Below, in pieces: positions 34,157-44,056 of a DNA stretch of 64,000 nt. Source of the DNA: Vitrella brassicaformis (Eukaryota > Sar > Vitrellaceae); the NCBI GenBank assembly GCA_001179505.1, contig CDMY01000542.1:82154-146153 (forward strand), in the 5' to 3' direction. Positions within the stretch are counted from its first letter, which is position 1; every line of letters starts with the position of its first letter. The notes under the pieces are model-generated. The model made no database searches. It saw nothing but the letters and a program-made list of their open reading frames with translations, and had not been told where the DNA came from. The position numbers and the translations under genes are program-made.

Positions 34157-35541
34157 ATGGCGGGCTCATCTGGCGGTGGTGGTGGTGGTGTGCGCCATGA
34201 CCGGATGTTCCTGTCGCTCAACAAGAGCCTTGCCAACACAGCCAACATCGACATCGACCCCACCGCCACCGTCACGTCTGCCGGCGCCATGGCTGCCACG
34301 GCAGATCCCCACCCCGACTGGCAACTGGGCGCTGACCTGCCTTTGATGGATGAGTGGTCTATGTGGGAGCAGCTGCAGACGGCGGGGCAGCAGCCCGGCA
34401 GCAGGGGAGACAATTACGATAACCAGACGAACAAGTTCGCCACCTTCAGGACAGTTCAGGTGCGATGGACGGCATGACGGGGGGATGGGGTTGGTGGTGG
34501 GGGGGTGTTGCATTGCTGCTGCTGCTGCTGCTGTTGTGTGTGTGTGTGTGTGCAGCATTTCTGGCGTCTGATGGAGCATCTCCCCCAGCCGAGCCACCTG
34601 GTGGAAGGCAAAAAGTGAGGGAGTAATTGAGGAACACAACACGGTCAAGAAGGGGAGGAGCGGACACTCGGCGCATGTGGGCGTGTGGTGGTCCATGCAG
34701 AATGGTTCGCGAGAGGGCGGACGGCGTTCACACGGTCGACGCCATCATGCTCTTCAAGTGCGTATGCCCCAGCAACCACACACACACACACACATACAGT
34801 CGGCTGCAAGCGGAACACACACACAGATGGCTATGTATGTCTTCATGTACCTTTCCCATCCATCTGTGTGTGCCTTCAGGAGTCCTATTCGGCCCAAGTG
34901 GGAGGATCCGAAGAACGCGGACGGCGGTCATTTCCAGTTCCAGATTCGCCCGAGGGAGTGTGAGCCAGCACAGATCGACGAGTACTGGAATAACCTGGTG
35001 CTGGGGGTGGTGGGGGCCACCATCGAGCCACACGACATCATCACGGGCCTTCGAATGGTCGGTCGGCTGGCGCACTACCAGCCAACACACAGGACACAGA
35101 CGCACACACACACACGCACACACACACGCGGCGTGCAATCCCTTATGCTTGCCTGTGCACAGGTGGACAAGTTGCAGGCGAGCCGCACCCCAGCTGCGGC
35201 CACGATACGGCTGGAGGTGTGGTTCACTCAGTGCGACGCAGGTCAGTCAGCCTGACATCTGACTGTAAGTACATGACATAACACGCACGCGGTGACACCA
35301 CCACATCTATCCACTCTCACTCTCACTGGCATATGTGTGTGTGCGTGTCGATGTTTCAGAGCGCCGTGACACGCTGCGTCGCAACGTCGAGCGCTGCATC
35401 GCCACCGGACTGGTCAGTCACACGACAGCCATCCACTCACTACACGCCCACACACACGTGTGTGTGTGTGTTCAGGACAACACGATGTACCAGCCCCCCC
35501 GCAGCGAGCACAAGGTGCACAGCAAACAGGTCAAACACTGA
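34157..35541 (+). CDS. Translation initiation factor eIF4E family
   Basis: eIF4E proteins bind the mRNA 5' cap and recruit eIF4G. Seven exons (34157-34459, 34556-34614, 34701-34757, 34880-35057, 35163-35241, 35360-35412, 35476-35541) sum to 795 nt, 264 residues. Recognisable blocks: FRTVQHFWRLMEHLPQPSHL, DAIMLFK, IRPKWEDPKNADGGHFQFQI, YWNNLVLGVVGATIEP and VDKLQ followed by IRLEVWF. The WE pair of the second cap-stacking Trp (KWED) is present; the first is probably in DEWSMWEQ. Canonical GGRW is GGHF here, which suggests a divergent (class II or III-like) family member. About 60 Gly/Asp/Ala-rich residues precede the fold. All exon phases agree. It may be a cap-binding regulator rather than the main initiation factor. 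Confidence 0.92.
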
Positions 35542-35986
35542 ACCATCCAAGATACCACCAAGCAAAGCAAAGGAGGGGGCCGCGCGTAGAGAACCGTTGG
35601 CTGAGTGCACTCGAGGCGAGGCAGGTTGATAGGTACCGATCCGTACTGTGTGGGTAGTGGGCAGCTTGCGTTTCTCGGTCTGTTGGATCCACTGGCCCTC
35701 TCTCTGCGTGTTGTAAGGGAGTGGAGCGTCCCTCTGTTGGGGGCATGCCCCACTCCCTGACAGCTGCCTGCAGAGAGGAGGAGTGGATGAAGCGACACGA
35801 GAAGCAGACAGGAGCCGGTATGTCCAGCTAAAACAGCAGCAGCAGCAGCAGCAGATATTGAAAGACTGAGTGCGTGAATGTCCTTGTGTTTGTACAGCGC
35901 CGACATGTTTGTATGTATGTGTGTGTGTGGGGGGGGTATATCTCTGTGGGTGAGACTGAGGAGTGAGTGTGCATAGCTGGCTGGCG
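35542..35986. other. Spacer between eIF4E and a doubtful minus-strand frame
   Basis: Contains a CAG/GCA run (35830-35850) and a GTAT/GT run (35910-35925), otherwise nothing recognisable. The 3' UTR of eIF4E should lie here. Confidence 0.5.
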
Positions 35987-36439
35987 TCAGGACGGCTGAA
36001 TACCAATGGGCCAAGACACATTCACCTTTTCATTGTCACACCCGTCCGGCCGGTTGCCACGGAAGGTGTCTGCATCGCTCGCCGTCCAGGCCAGAAAGAA
36101 GCGCAGGTCTGACGCGACCTTCACTCCTAGCATGTGACGCCGGCCACAAAGACCTCCTTCCGCTGCACTCAGGACCACAATCGATTGACCCCCTCCCTCC
36201 TGTCTGTTCTTCCGCGTGTGTTGGCTGTCTGCTTCATGCGACACGCGCCCTGGTGTGGTGGTGCACACGACCGAAGGGCCGGCCGTGGACACGCCCACAC
36301 CAGGACCTGACGGATGAAGCAGCACAGCAAACACCGCCGCAAAACGAGGTAACGTGGCAAGATGGGCAGTAAAGGCTGGCTGCTGGCGAGTATGTATGTA
36401 TATGTACTGTACACCCACTCCATCCATCCATCCATCCAT
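35987..36439 (-). CDS. Doubtful small protein, Cys-containing
   Basis: A 150-codon frame ends at 35987. Its C-terminal half (GLCGRRHMLGVKVASDLRFF, DADTFRGNRPDGCDNEKVN, VSWPIGIQPS) has balanced, protein-like composition, while its N-terminal end is encoded by a CCAT microsatellite and is not credible as a start. A possible splice acceptor near 36307 suggests the true gene is spliced and starts elsewhere, perhaps upstream of 36440. I cannot name it. It lies downstream of and on the same strand as the DNAJC8-like gene. Confidence 0.3.
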   Translation of the reverse strand: MDGWMDGVGVQYIYIHTRQQPAFTAHLATLPRFAAVFAVLLHPSGPGVGVSTAGPSVVCTTTPGRVSHEADSQHTRKNRQEGGGQSIVVLSAAEGGLCGRRHMLGVKVASDLRFFLAWTASDADTFRGNRPDGCDNEKVNVSWPIGIQPS

Positions 36440-36553
36440 CCTTCACAGCCGCCAAAACGAGCACACCCTCACTGTCCACACAACCGATCGATGGAGGGAC
36501 AGCTGGTCCCTCCCTCCCTCCCTGTCTCCCTGCGGCTGGCCTGGTCTATCTCT

Positions 36554-37855
36554 CTATCTCCATTTGTCTTTGTAGGACTCGTCGATGCCCATGGGCAGCT
36601 TCCTGGCGTGGGGGTCGACGTCCCTCCCCGTCCGCTGCTCCTTCTTGTGGCCCACTGCCTTGACGCCCTCTACCTTGACGCGCTTGTCCTTGACGTCAGT
36701 CTGAATGACACCACACACACACAGAGAGAGAGAGAGGTGGGTGGACATCATCTGTGTGTGTCTGTCTGTGTGATTTGTTTGTGTGTGTGTTGACGTGATG
36801 TGTCGGTCACGTCATTGACCTGGAATTGCCTCCACGAGTCGACCCGCTGGTCCCTCATTTCCTCCCACTTGCGCTTCTCCTTGCGCTTCTCTTCCTCCTC
36901 CTTCTCCAACTCATCCTCTTGCTGAATGACACACACAAAAGGCAGACAGACACACAGAGAGAGAGAGGGAAAGGCATCAGCTCACGTGTTCCTCTGCAGC
37001 CGGCCCACCCGCTCCACGCACCTGTTTCTCCCGCATCTCGTTGGCCTTGCGTGTCTTCTCTGCGTACGCCCTCCGCGCCTCGAAGGTCTTGAGCTTCTTC
37101 TCGCACAGAGCCGCCAGCTCCTCGTCAAATGTCGACTCTTCCAGGGGAGGATCACCAGCTGCCGTCAATACCAAACACACAGCCCATCTCTCTGTGTGCC
37201 GCTCGTGTGTCCGTGTGTTGGGTGTACCTACCGGCTTTCCGTCTTTTGTTTTCCTTAGCGCGTACTTTCTCGAGTTCTCTCCTTGCATCGTCAATGACGC
37301 CCTTGTACTTGGCCCTGTTCTCGGGCATCTGCAGCTCCTCATAGGCCTTGGACACAACTACGCACACACACACACACACACACACACATGGTGAGAGGAT
37401 GGCCTCTCTCCCCCTCTCCCTCCAGTCACCTTGGAAGGCATCGTGTGCCCTTTCATGCTTGCACTTGTCCGGGTGGATGATCAGAGACAACTGCGGTGGA
37501 CACACCACACGCAGGCAGTCACAGCAGAGAACACAATCCGCCGGTGTGCGTCCATGCGCCGTGTTTGTGCGCATGTATGTATGTGGTTGTCTGCCTGTCT
37601 GTCTGTCTGCCGCACCTTCCTGTATGCCTTCTTGAGGTCCTCTTCTGTGGCGTCGGGTGTCAGCTTGAATATCTCGAACGAGTTGGTGAATATCTTGGCC
37701 GTCAGCCGGATCACCTCCTTCTGTGGCGACTCGTACGAGGGCGCCTTGGCCGCCGCCGACGCGTCGGGCTTCTTCTTGTCGCCCTCCTTGGGCAAAGACT
37801 CTATCTCGCTCAGAAACGCAGCCATGATGTCGTCGTTGATGTCGGTGTCCCCCAT
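36554..37855 (-). CDS. DnaJ-domain protein, DNAJC8-like
   Basis: Six exons encode an acidic N-terminus (MGDTDINDDIMAAFL), then a J domain split by introns: FEIFKLTPDATEEDLKKAYRK, then LSLIIHPDKCKHERAHDAFQ with the essential HPD, then VVSKAYEELQMPENRAKYK. After it come charged helices (RRELEKVRAKENKRRK, EEEEKRKEKRKWEEMR) and the segment RDQRVDSWRQFQ. That last block matches the RDGRVDSWRNFQ signature of DNAJC8, a J protein associated with splicing factors; the match is from memory of the family. The C-terminus is Lys-rich. Expected role: Hsp70 co-chaperone in the nucleus or spliceosome. It is divergent from the copper transporter with 163 nt between starts. Confidence 0.88.
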
Positions 37856-37900
37856 GGTGCCTGCCGCAGCGTCGGAAAGGCGACTCTCCTTCGTTCCTTG

Positions 37901-37910
37901 GCGAGCTTAG
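37901..37910. promoter_or_regulatory. GCGAGCTTAG motif
   Basis: Exact 10-mer in the 163-nt spacer between the DNAJC8-like (37855) and CTR (38019) starts. The same 10-mer occurs at 9925-9934, 42693-42702 and 42712-42721. Confidence 0.55.
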
Positions 37911-38018
37911 CGATCGGCAGCTTTGATGCTGAGAAAGGGATCTTGAGAAAGGTTTGAGGCAGCGGCGGTCAGCGAGCACAGGACGCTGACGGTGTTGGGT
38001 GTGACAAGGGGTGTGAAG

Positions 38019-38907
38019 ATGAGTGCATCGTCATTCATCTTTGTTTGGCTCGTTGGAGCCGTTGCCTTCGCCACCGTCGTTCACCGAGCGGCTGGTCAGC
38101 ACAACCACAACCACAACGGCATGAATGGCATGAATGGAATGAACGACACCAATGGCGGGCATGGCATGGACCACAGCTCACATGCTGGCGGACACCCCAT
38201 GTTCTTTCGAACGGGAGGTTAGCAAATGGGATGCCTGGACGAGCGATGGAAGGATCCTATCCTGCCTTCTTGACTTGATGTGTGTGTGTGTGTGTCTGTG
38301 TGTGTCTGTTCTGTGGTGGTGCAGTTGAGAACGTCATTCTGTTCGAGGAGTGGAAGACCGAAAACGGAGGCCAATACGCCGGCGCGTAAGGCAGGCAGCA
38401 CAAACAACAATCATGCCGCCCACGCCCATCCATGCCATGCGGCTGTGGATGTGATGTGATGTGTGCAGCATCTTTGCGGTCTTCTTCTGTGCCATCTTTG
38501 CCGTGTTTGTGCGGCTGTACCGTGGGCAAATGGAGAACTCGTGGGAGAGCAACAAGGAGGCCTTCCCGGCGCACACGGCCGCCCGACTGGCGATGCGCTT
38601 CAGCCTGGCGTTCCTCTCCTTCACACTCGACTACGGCCTCATGCTGGTCAGTCAGTACAGCCAACCAGATCTATTTGTCGTCGTGCTCTTCTCACCATCT
38701 CTCTCTCTCTCTCTGTGTGTGTGTGCGTGCGTGTGTGTGTGTGTGTGTGTCTTTGTTTGTCAGATTGCGATGATCTTTGACGTGGGTTTGTTCTTTGCCG
38801 TCGTGTCGGGCCTGGCCGTGGGGGTGATACTCTTCACGGACCTCATGAAGGTGCCCGCATCCAAGTCCTTCAGCACCACAAAGAACGAGGGGTGCTGCGA
38901 TGTGTGA
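38019..38907 (+). CDS. CTR-family copper transporter
   Basis: CTR proteins form trimers that pass Cu(I) across the plasma or an internal membrane. Four exons (38019-38217, 38325-38385, 38469-38646, 38764-38907). After a signal-like hydrophobic segment (FIFVWLVGAVAFATVV) the N-terminal ectodomain is rich in His, Asn and Met (HNHNHN, GMNGMNGMN, GMDHSSHAGG), as expected for copper capture. Three membrane segments follow: SIFAVFFCAIFAVFVRLY, FLSFTLDYGLMLIAMIFD and VGLFFAVVSGLAVGVILF. Helix 2 carries the MxxxM selectivity motif (MLIAM) and helix 3 a GxxxG motif (GLAVG). The C-terminus ends in EGCCDV, a Cys pair that may hand copper to chaperones. The hydrophobic N-terminal segment may be cleaved. 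Confidence 0.93.
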
Positions 38908-39691
38908 TGTGAATAGCAGCCAGGGAGAGAGGAGAGTGGGGGAGATAAATGTGTTTGGTTTGCGTCTTTTAGTCAGCAATCAATGCATTTATTTGTTTTT
39001 GTGGCCGTCTGTCCAGTCCAGACGGCTTCGCCGATCTCAGCCAAGCTGCGTGCCTAGCTCTCTGTGTGTCCATGTCATGTCCGTCATGCAGCCTCTCATG
39101 TGTGTTGCAGCGGGAAGATGTCTTCCCCGTCGGTGGTGCAGACAACGAGCGCAGGTCTGCCGCGACTTGCACTTCTTGCCTGTGCCAGGTCCGAGGCAGA
39201 CATCTTCCCCCGGCACACGGGGCTCGTTCAATCTTTCCTGTCAGCTCCGTTTCATGTCTTTTGTCTCTCTGCCTATCTGTCCGGCCGGCGTCACCGATCA
39301 GCCGGCCGGCCTTCGTTTTGATGTGTGTCGACACGTGTGTGTGTGTGTATGTGTGTCTTTGTGTGAATGGATGGATGGATACATTGGGGGCGAATGATTT
39401 CCTGCGGGGCGATTTTCGTGCGTGTGCGGTGTGTGACCTCTTTAGCCGTGCCATGCCATCCCGCGTGTGTGACTTTGCTGAGGTGGATGGGGAATGGGTT
39501 ATTTAAGGTGTGTATGAAGACACTCCACTTAGTCAATACGCATCAACCACCACACAGACAGCCAAGGGTGTTGTGTCCCGATGGATGGATGGAAAAACTT
39601 CATTCATTCAGCCAATCTGGCTGGCTGGCTGCACGAAAGCTGCACACACCACATGCATATGCACCCTCCGACACACACGACAGGCCATCAG
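38908..39691. other. Convergent spacer with an inverted repeat
   Basis: Contains CTR 3' sequence, TG runs and a 12-nt inverted repeat: GGGAAGATGTCT at 39112-39123 and its complement at 39198-39209, about 75 nt apart. Overlapping minus-strand frames here are Cys-rich (CLGPGTGKKCKSRQTCARC near 39160-39210) but have no credible start or splice pattern, so no gene is called. Confidence 0.5.
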
Positions 39692-42646
39692 TCACTTCCT
39701 CTTTGCTAAGGCCAATGCAACCGCCGCCACGAGAGCTGCAGCGGCCACAGCAGACACCGTCACGCTAAACACACAGACACACATGAAGAGAGGCGGGGTG
39801 TGTGGGCTCCCTGTGGGACCCTGCCGTCGGTTTGGTCACATACCAGTTGTCTGCGATGAGCTCGCCCAGCCTATCGGCAATCTTTAGAGGCAGCCACCGA
39901 TTCTTCTGTGCACCACACACGCACACACAGAGCGTGCGACACGTCCTTCCCTCCCTCCCTCCCTCCCTCTCTCCCCCCCGCACATACGTACGTCGAATTT
40001 GGCCGACAGGAATCTCGCGACCCTCCTGGAACTTGCCGGCATCGGCTGGCATACACACATACACACACACAGCTTTCTGGTAGGTCGACAGACCATGTTT
40101 GTCCTTGGCTCCTCTCTCTCTGTGTGTATTGTGTCTTGTGTACCACAGATCTCTGCGGCAGCGACTTGAGTTTGCTGAGCTCCTCAGGCATGCTGGCGTC
40201 GACTATGAGCTTATTGATGGCGCGCGACACGCCGTCGGGGAACTTGCCGAAGTGGGCGGTGGCCAGACACACCAGTGGGTGGCGCTTGCCTGCACGCGGC
40301 ACAAACACATTTCTGTCTGTCCGTCTGTCTGTCTGTATGGTTGTGTGGATGGGTCTTTAGCGTTAGTTTTGTACCATCTTGTGGGTGCTCTGTCCTGAAC
40401 TGGTCGGCACAGGCGATGCCCACAGCTGCACACAGATGGCACCGCACGGCACACAGCTCAGGAGAGGTGTGGACGGATGGGATGGTCTGTGTGACCGACA
40501 AGACAGCTGACCTGTGTGCGGGTCGACGATGACTCCGTGTTGTTTGTATGTGGCCTTCATGGCCGCCTGCGTCTCCTCCTCATTCGCACAGTAGGCGTGA
40601 AACGCTGAATGAGGTGAGGAACGCACGATGAAGCAGAATCCGCCCAGGGCTGACGTGTGGGAGTCCTGATCGGCTGGTGGGTGGCTCACCTCCCCGGGTC
40701 TTTGAGAGTTCCTGCTCGCCCACTCTGAACTCACCGGTCCTTTTCAGCGATACTGACACACACACAAACGCATAAAGCCATTTCCTTGCGCATTCATTTC
40801 ATTTGTGTGCCTTTCTTTGTGTGTCGCTGACTGACTGAATCGCTCCTTGACCGCCTCTGCGTCCTTGCCGAAGGCATCGTACAGGAACCTGATTGATGAT
40901 TGGAAGCACATCAGGCAGGCTGGCTGCAGGCAGCGGGATGCGGTGCGTCCGTGTTGGTCTCTCTCTTCCACCTTTCGAAGTTGGATGACACCTGGATGTC
41001 CATGGAGGGGGACAGAGTCGGCTGCACCTGCGTCTGGTACACACACAGAAAGAGGCTGGGCGACTTGACTTACACGTGTGTGTGTGTGTGTGTGCGACAG
41101 ACTGACCAGTGAGTAGCTGCCGCTGTTGTGGAACCGTGTCAAGATGTCGTTCGAGTTGCTCGCTGAACCCCGGGACATCCAGAAAGAGAAGAGAGTGACA
41201 TGTGAATGTGTCCCCTCGCTCACCGATGATGAGGTTCCCGATGGGCGCACCCATCTGCTTGGCATAGTAGCCAGCCTTGTATGGTATGGTGACACAGAAC
41301 AACACGCCAACACGCACAACTGCCTGCGTGGCGTCGTTTGCGCTTTGTTGTTCTGTGCGGGTGTATGTACCAGTATGTTGCCAAAATTGCCCGTCGGGAC
41401 GCAGAAGTCGACCTTCGTTGACTTGGTCTGCACACAACACACACACACCCCGACAGCCATGATTAAACCATGTATGATCATGCTGAGAGGTGCTAGTCCT
41501 GCCGTTGTGTCTTGCTATGGACTTTACCATGTCAAGGACTCTGAACGCCGAGTACCAGTAGTAGACCATCTGTGCCAAGATGCGCGCCCAGTTGATGCTG
41601 TTCACCGCACCTGACACACAGTTTAGTACAGTCACCAATACATGACATGACATGCGCCATGAATGCAGCCAGCCAACGATCCACACAGCCGTCCGCCCAC
41701 ACTGCACTGCCAGGCAGGCCACGCACCGAGTTTGAGCCTTTGTTTGAGTGGCGACCCGAAGAGCGTCTTGACGATGTTTTGGCAGTCGTCGAAGTTGCCG
41801 TCAATCTCGATGCAGTAGACGTTGTCATCCGGGACGGTGGTCATCTGCAGCCGCTGGATCTCGCTCGTGCGGCCCTTGGGGTACAGTATCACACAGTCGG
41901 CATTCGAACGGCCGCGGAAACCTGCCGGTGATGGAGTGCATTCCAAACCGACGGCGATGAACAATCATGGCTGGGGGCTCATCGTTTGCCACTCACCAGC
42001 GATGGCGGCGCTGCCCGTATCGCCTGATGTGGCGCCGAGGATGACCGTATGCCGGTTCTGTTTGCTCAAGATGTAGTCGAATAAAGTGCCTGGATGTGCA
42101 CACGAACCAGCACGCACACACAGACAGGGTGGAGGTCCACTCACTCCTTGCTGCCTCAGCCTACCGAGCAGCTGCAGTGCGACGTCCTTGAACGCATAAG
42201 TGGGGCCGTGGAACAGTTCGAGGAGGTAGTAGTCGCCGAGCTTGACGGTGGGCGCTATCTCGGGGTGTCTGAATGACCTGTAGCTCGTCTGGATGATGTC
42301 ACGCAGATCCCTGTCGTCGATCTCGCTGCTCTGGATGTACAGGCGAAGCACCTCATAGCACAGCTCCTGGTATGGAAGGCTCCTGTGTGTGGTGCCACAC
42401 ATTCACATCACACACACACACAGAAGAGCCGAGCACAAACAGAGAGAGATAGAGGGTCAATGCAAAGGCGTGTGGTCAAGTCGTCCGTTCTTTGTGATCT
42501 CCTGACCTCCATTTATTGACCGTCGTTGCCGGCACGTTCGGGATCTTTTCGGGCAGCAGAAGCCCTCCGTCGTCGGCCAGCCCTGACAGCACTGCCTCAG
42601 TGAAAGTGAGGCCACTCACGCCTCCTCGTGTGCTGCGATACTTCAT
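39692..42646 (-). CDS. Threonine synthase, possible C-terminal membrane anchor
   Basis: Threonine synthase converts O-phosphohomoserine to threonine with PLP. Many short exons run leftward from MKYRSTRGGVSGLTFTEAVL at 42646. Landmarks: LADDGGLLLPEKIP, ELFHGPTYAFKDVALQLLG (PLP lysine in FKD), VILGATSGDTGSAAIA, FRGRSNADCVILYPKGR, NSINWARILAQMVYYWYS, KSTKVDFCVPTGNFGNILAG then YYAKQMGAPIGNLIIG, GVIVDPHTG and KRHPLVCLATAHFGKFPD. These match the bacterial/fungal (THR4-like) type rather than the plant SAM-regulated type. In the best model the final intron (GTATGT..TTTAG) joins LGELIADN to a hydrophobic tail, VSAVAAAALVAAVALALAKRK; without that splice the protein ends in a short polar tail. Other middle exons are identified by motif, with approximate borders. 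Confidence 0.9.
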
Positions 42647-42687
42647 CAATGAATCACGCTGTTACAAAAAGTACCGCAGTCGCTTCG

Positions 42688-42721
42688 CATCTGCGAGCTT
42701 AGGTACCATCTGCGAGCTTAG
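42688..42721. promoter_or_regulatory. Tandem pair of CATCTGCGAGCTTAG motifs
   Basis: Two identical 15-mers (42688-42702 and 42707-42721) separated by four bases, in the 141-nt spacer between the threonine synthase start (42646) and the plus-strand orphan start (42788). A third copy is at 9920-9934. Confidence 0.65.
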
Positions 42722-42752
42722 CCTGGCTCGGGAGCAGCAAAAGAAGCGCACG

Positions 42753-42762
42753 ACCTTTGAAG
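42753..42762. promoter_or_regulatory. ACCTTTGAAG motif
   Basis: One-base variant of CCTTTTGAAG in the same spacer, about 35 nt before the plus-strand ATG. Confidence 0.3.
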
Positions 42763-42787
42763 GCGCAAGGAGAGTGCAGCGGCTGTG

Positions 42788-43782
42788 ATGCACAAGATGC
42801 TCAGCGCAAAAGGAAGCCCATCGATTGGTCGTCCCTGTCGTCCCCTCGCGCAGCTGCCCTCGTCGCCGTCATGTGTCGGGCTTCCCCCGCCCTATCTGAA
42901 TGTCAGCGTGCGCCATCTGCAGCTGATCAAGAAGGTCAATTGGCGGCGCAGTGGCGGCCAGAAGGAGATCATCAATCTCAAGGGCCCGCCGCCCATCGGC
43001 CGGCTGCCGTTCCGCAAGACCAACCACCCCAAGATCCTCTGCCCCTACTTCCCACAGTACCACTCGCCCTACTCCATCAACCACAAAAAGTACCCCCACT
43101 ACCCCGAGCAGACCCACCGACAGCGATACCCTAAGTATGAAGAGCTGACCAGCGTCAAGTTCTTCGCCCAGTGGTGTGACCAGAGCTGGCGGGACAGGAA
43201 CTTCTTCGAGACGGCCCACCGGCTGCCCTTCAGGGGTGTGGGGTATATGTTCTGGCGGCAGGGCGGCAACAGCCCCTGGGGCGAGGGGCGGTACTTTAAC
43301 CTGAAGTCCATCTTCTACAAGGTGTGTGAGATGAAACGGTCCAGCAATCGAGGCGTCTGCCACGCGCGTGTGCATGTGTTGTTGTGTGCGATCAGTACCG
43401 CCCATTCTACGGCCAGGCAGTGGGCGACTCATACTACAACCGTATGGCAGACACTGCAGTGCACACCCCAGACGAGCCGGACGAACGGACAGACAATCGA
43501 TCGGTTCCTTCTGTGTGTGTGTGCCGGTGTGTGTTTGGGTATGCATCCTGCCTGCATCAATCAGACCGCTTGGCTCGTGAGAACATGGCTCCCATGGCGT
43601 TCATCCAGGGCCGGTGGATGTGCGAGCCCCCCTCATTCGCCAAGGACTTCCCATGGCAGTACCGTCCCCCTTTCCCGCCATCATACGCCGATGAGATGAC
43701 AATGAAGGGCACTGACAAGACAGCTGCGACCGCCACTGAGACTCAGGCGGAGGCTGAGGGGGGCGAGGCGGCTGCTGAGTGA
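42788..43782 (+). CDS. Conserved-looking orphan, basic and aromatic-rich
   Basis: I do not recognise this protein. Exon 1 (42788-43321) encodes a basic N-terminus (MHKMLSAKGSPSIGRPCRP) that could target mitochondria, then a Pro/His/Tyr-rich stretch (HPKILCPYFPQYHSPYS, KKYPHYPEQTHRQRYPKYEE) and SVKFFAQWCDQSWRDRNFF, GVGYMFWRQGGNSPWGEGRY. Exon 2 starts at 43396 (YRPFYGQAVGDSYYNRMAD). Sequence 43490-43560 contains a TG-rich stretch that looks like an intron but stays in frame if retained, so the end of exon 2 is uncertain. The C-terminus (RWMCEPPSFAKDFPWQYRPP) is Trp/Pro-rich with an acidic Ala/Glu tail. The density of Trp, Tyr and Phe suggests a folded component of a large complex, for example in mitochondria, but that is a guess. 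Confidence 0.75.
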
Positions 43783-44056
43783 TAGATCCGTCTGAGCTCT
43801 GTGTGTGTGGATGAATGAATGGATGGATAGATGGGTGGGTGTGACTGCAGTGACTTCTCCTCAGCTGGTCGTTTACGTGTATGTACCTTATGGATAGGAC
43901 GGTGACTAAAGCGAAGAAGCGAGACACTAACCCATCGTGTTTGGCCCCCACCCGGCCCCCGTCTCGACGAATCTCTCGTCACCGATCTCTGTATCACCTG
44001 TATCTCTCCGTATCTCCGCCTTGGGGCGAAGAGATTTGGTTACGTGTGTCCCATCG

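Noticed and set aside
39037-39231. Cys-rich secreted peptide on the minus strand
   Set aside because: No signal peptide, no credible start, and the frame overlaps an inverted repeat; kept only as a finding.
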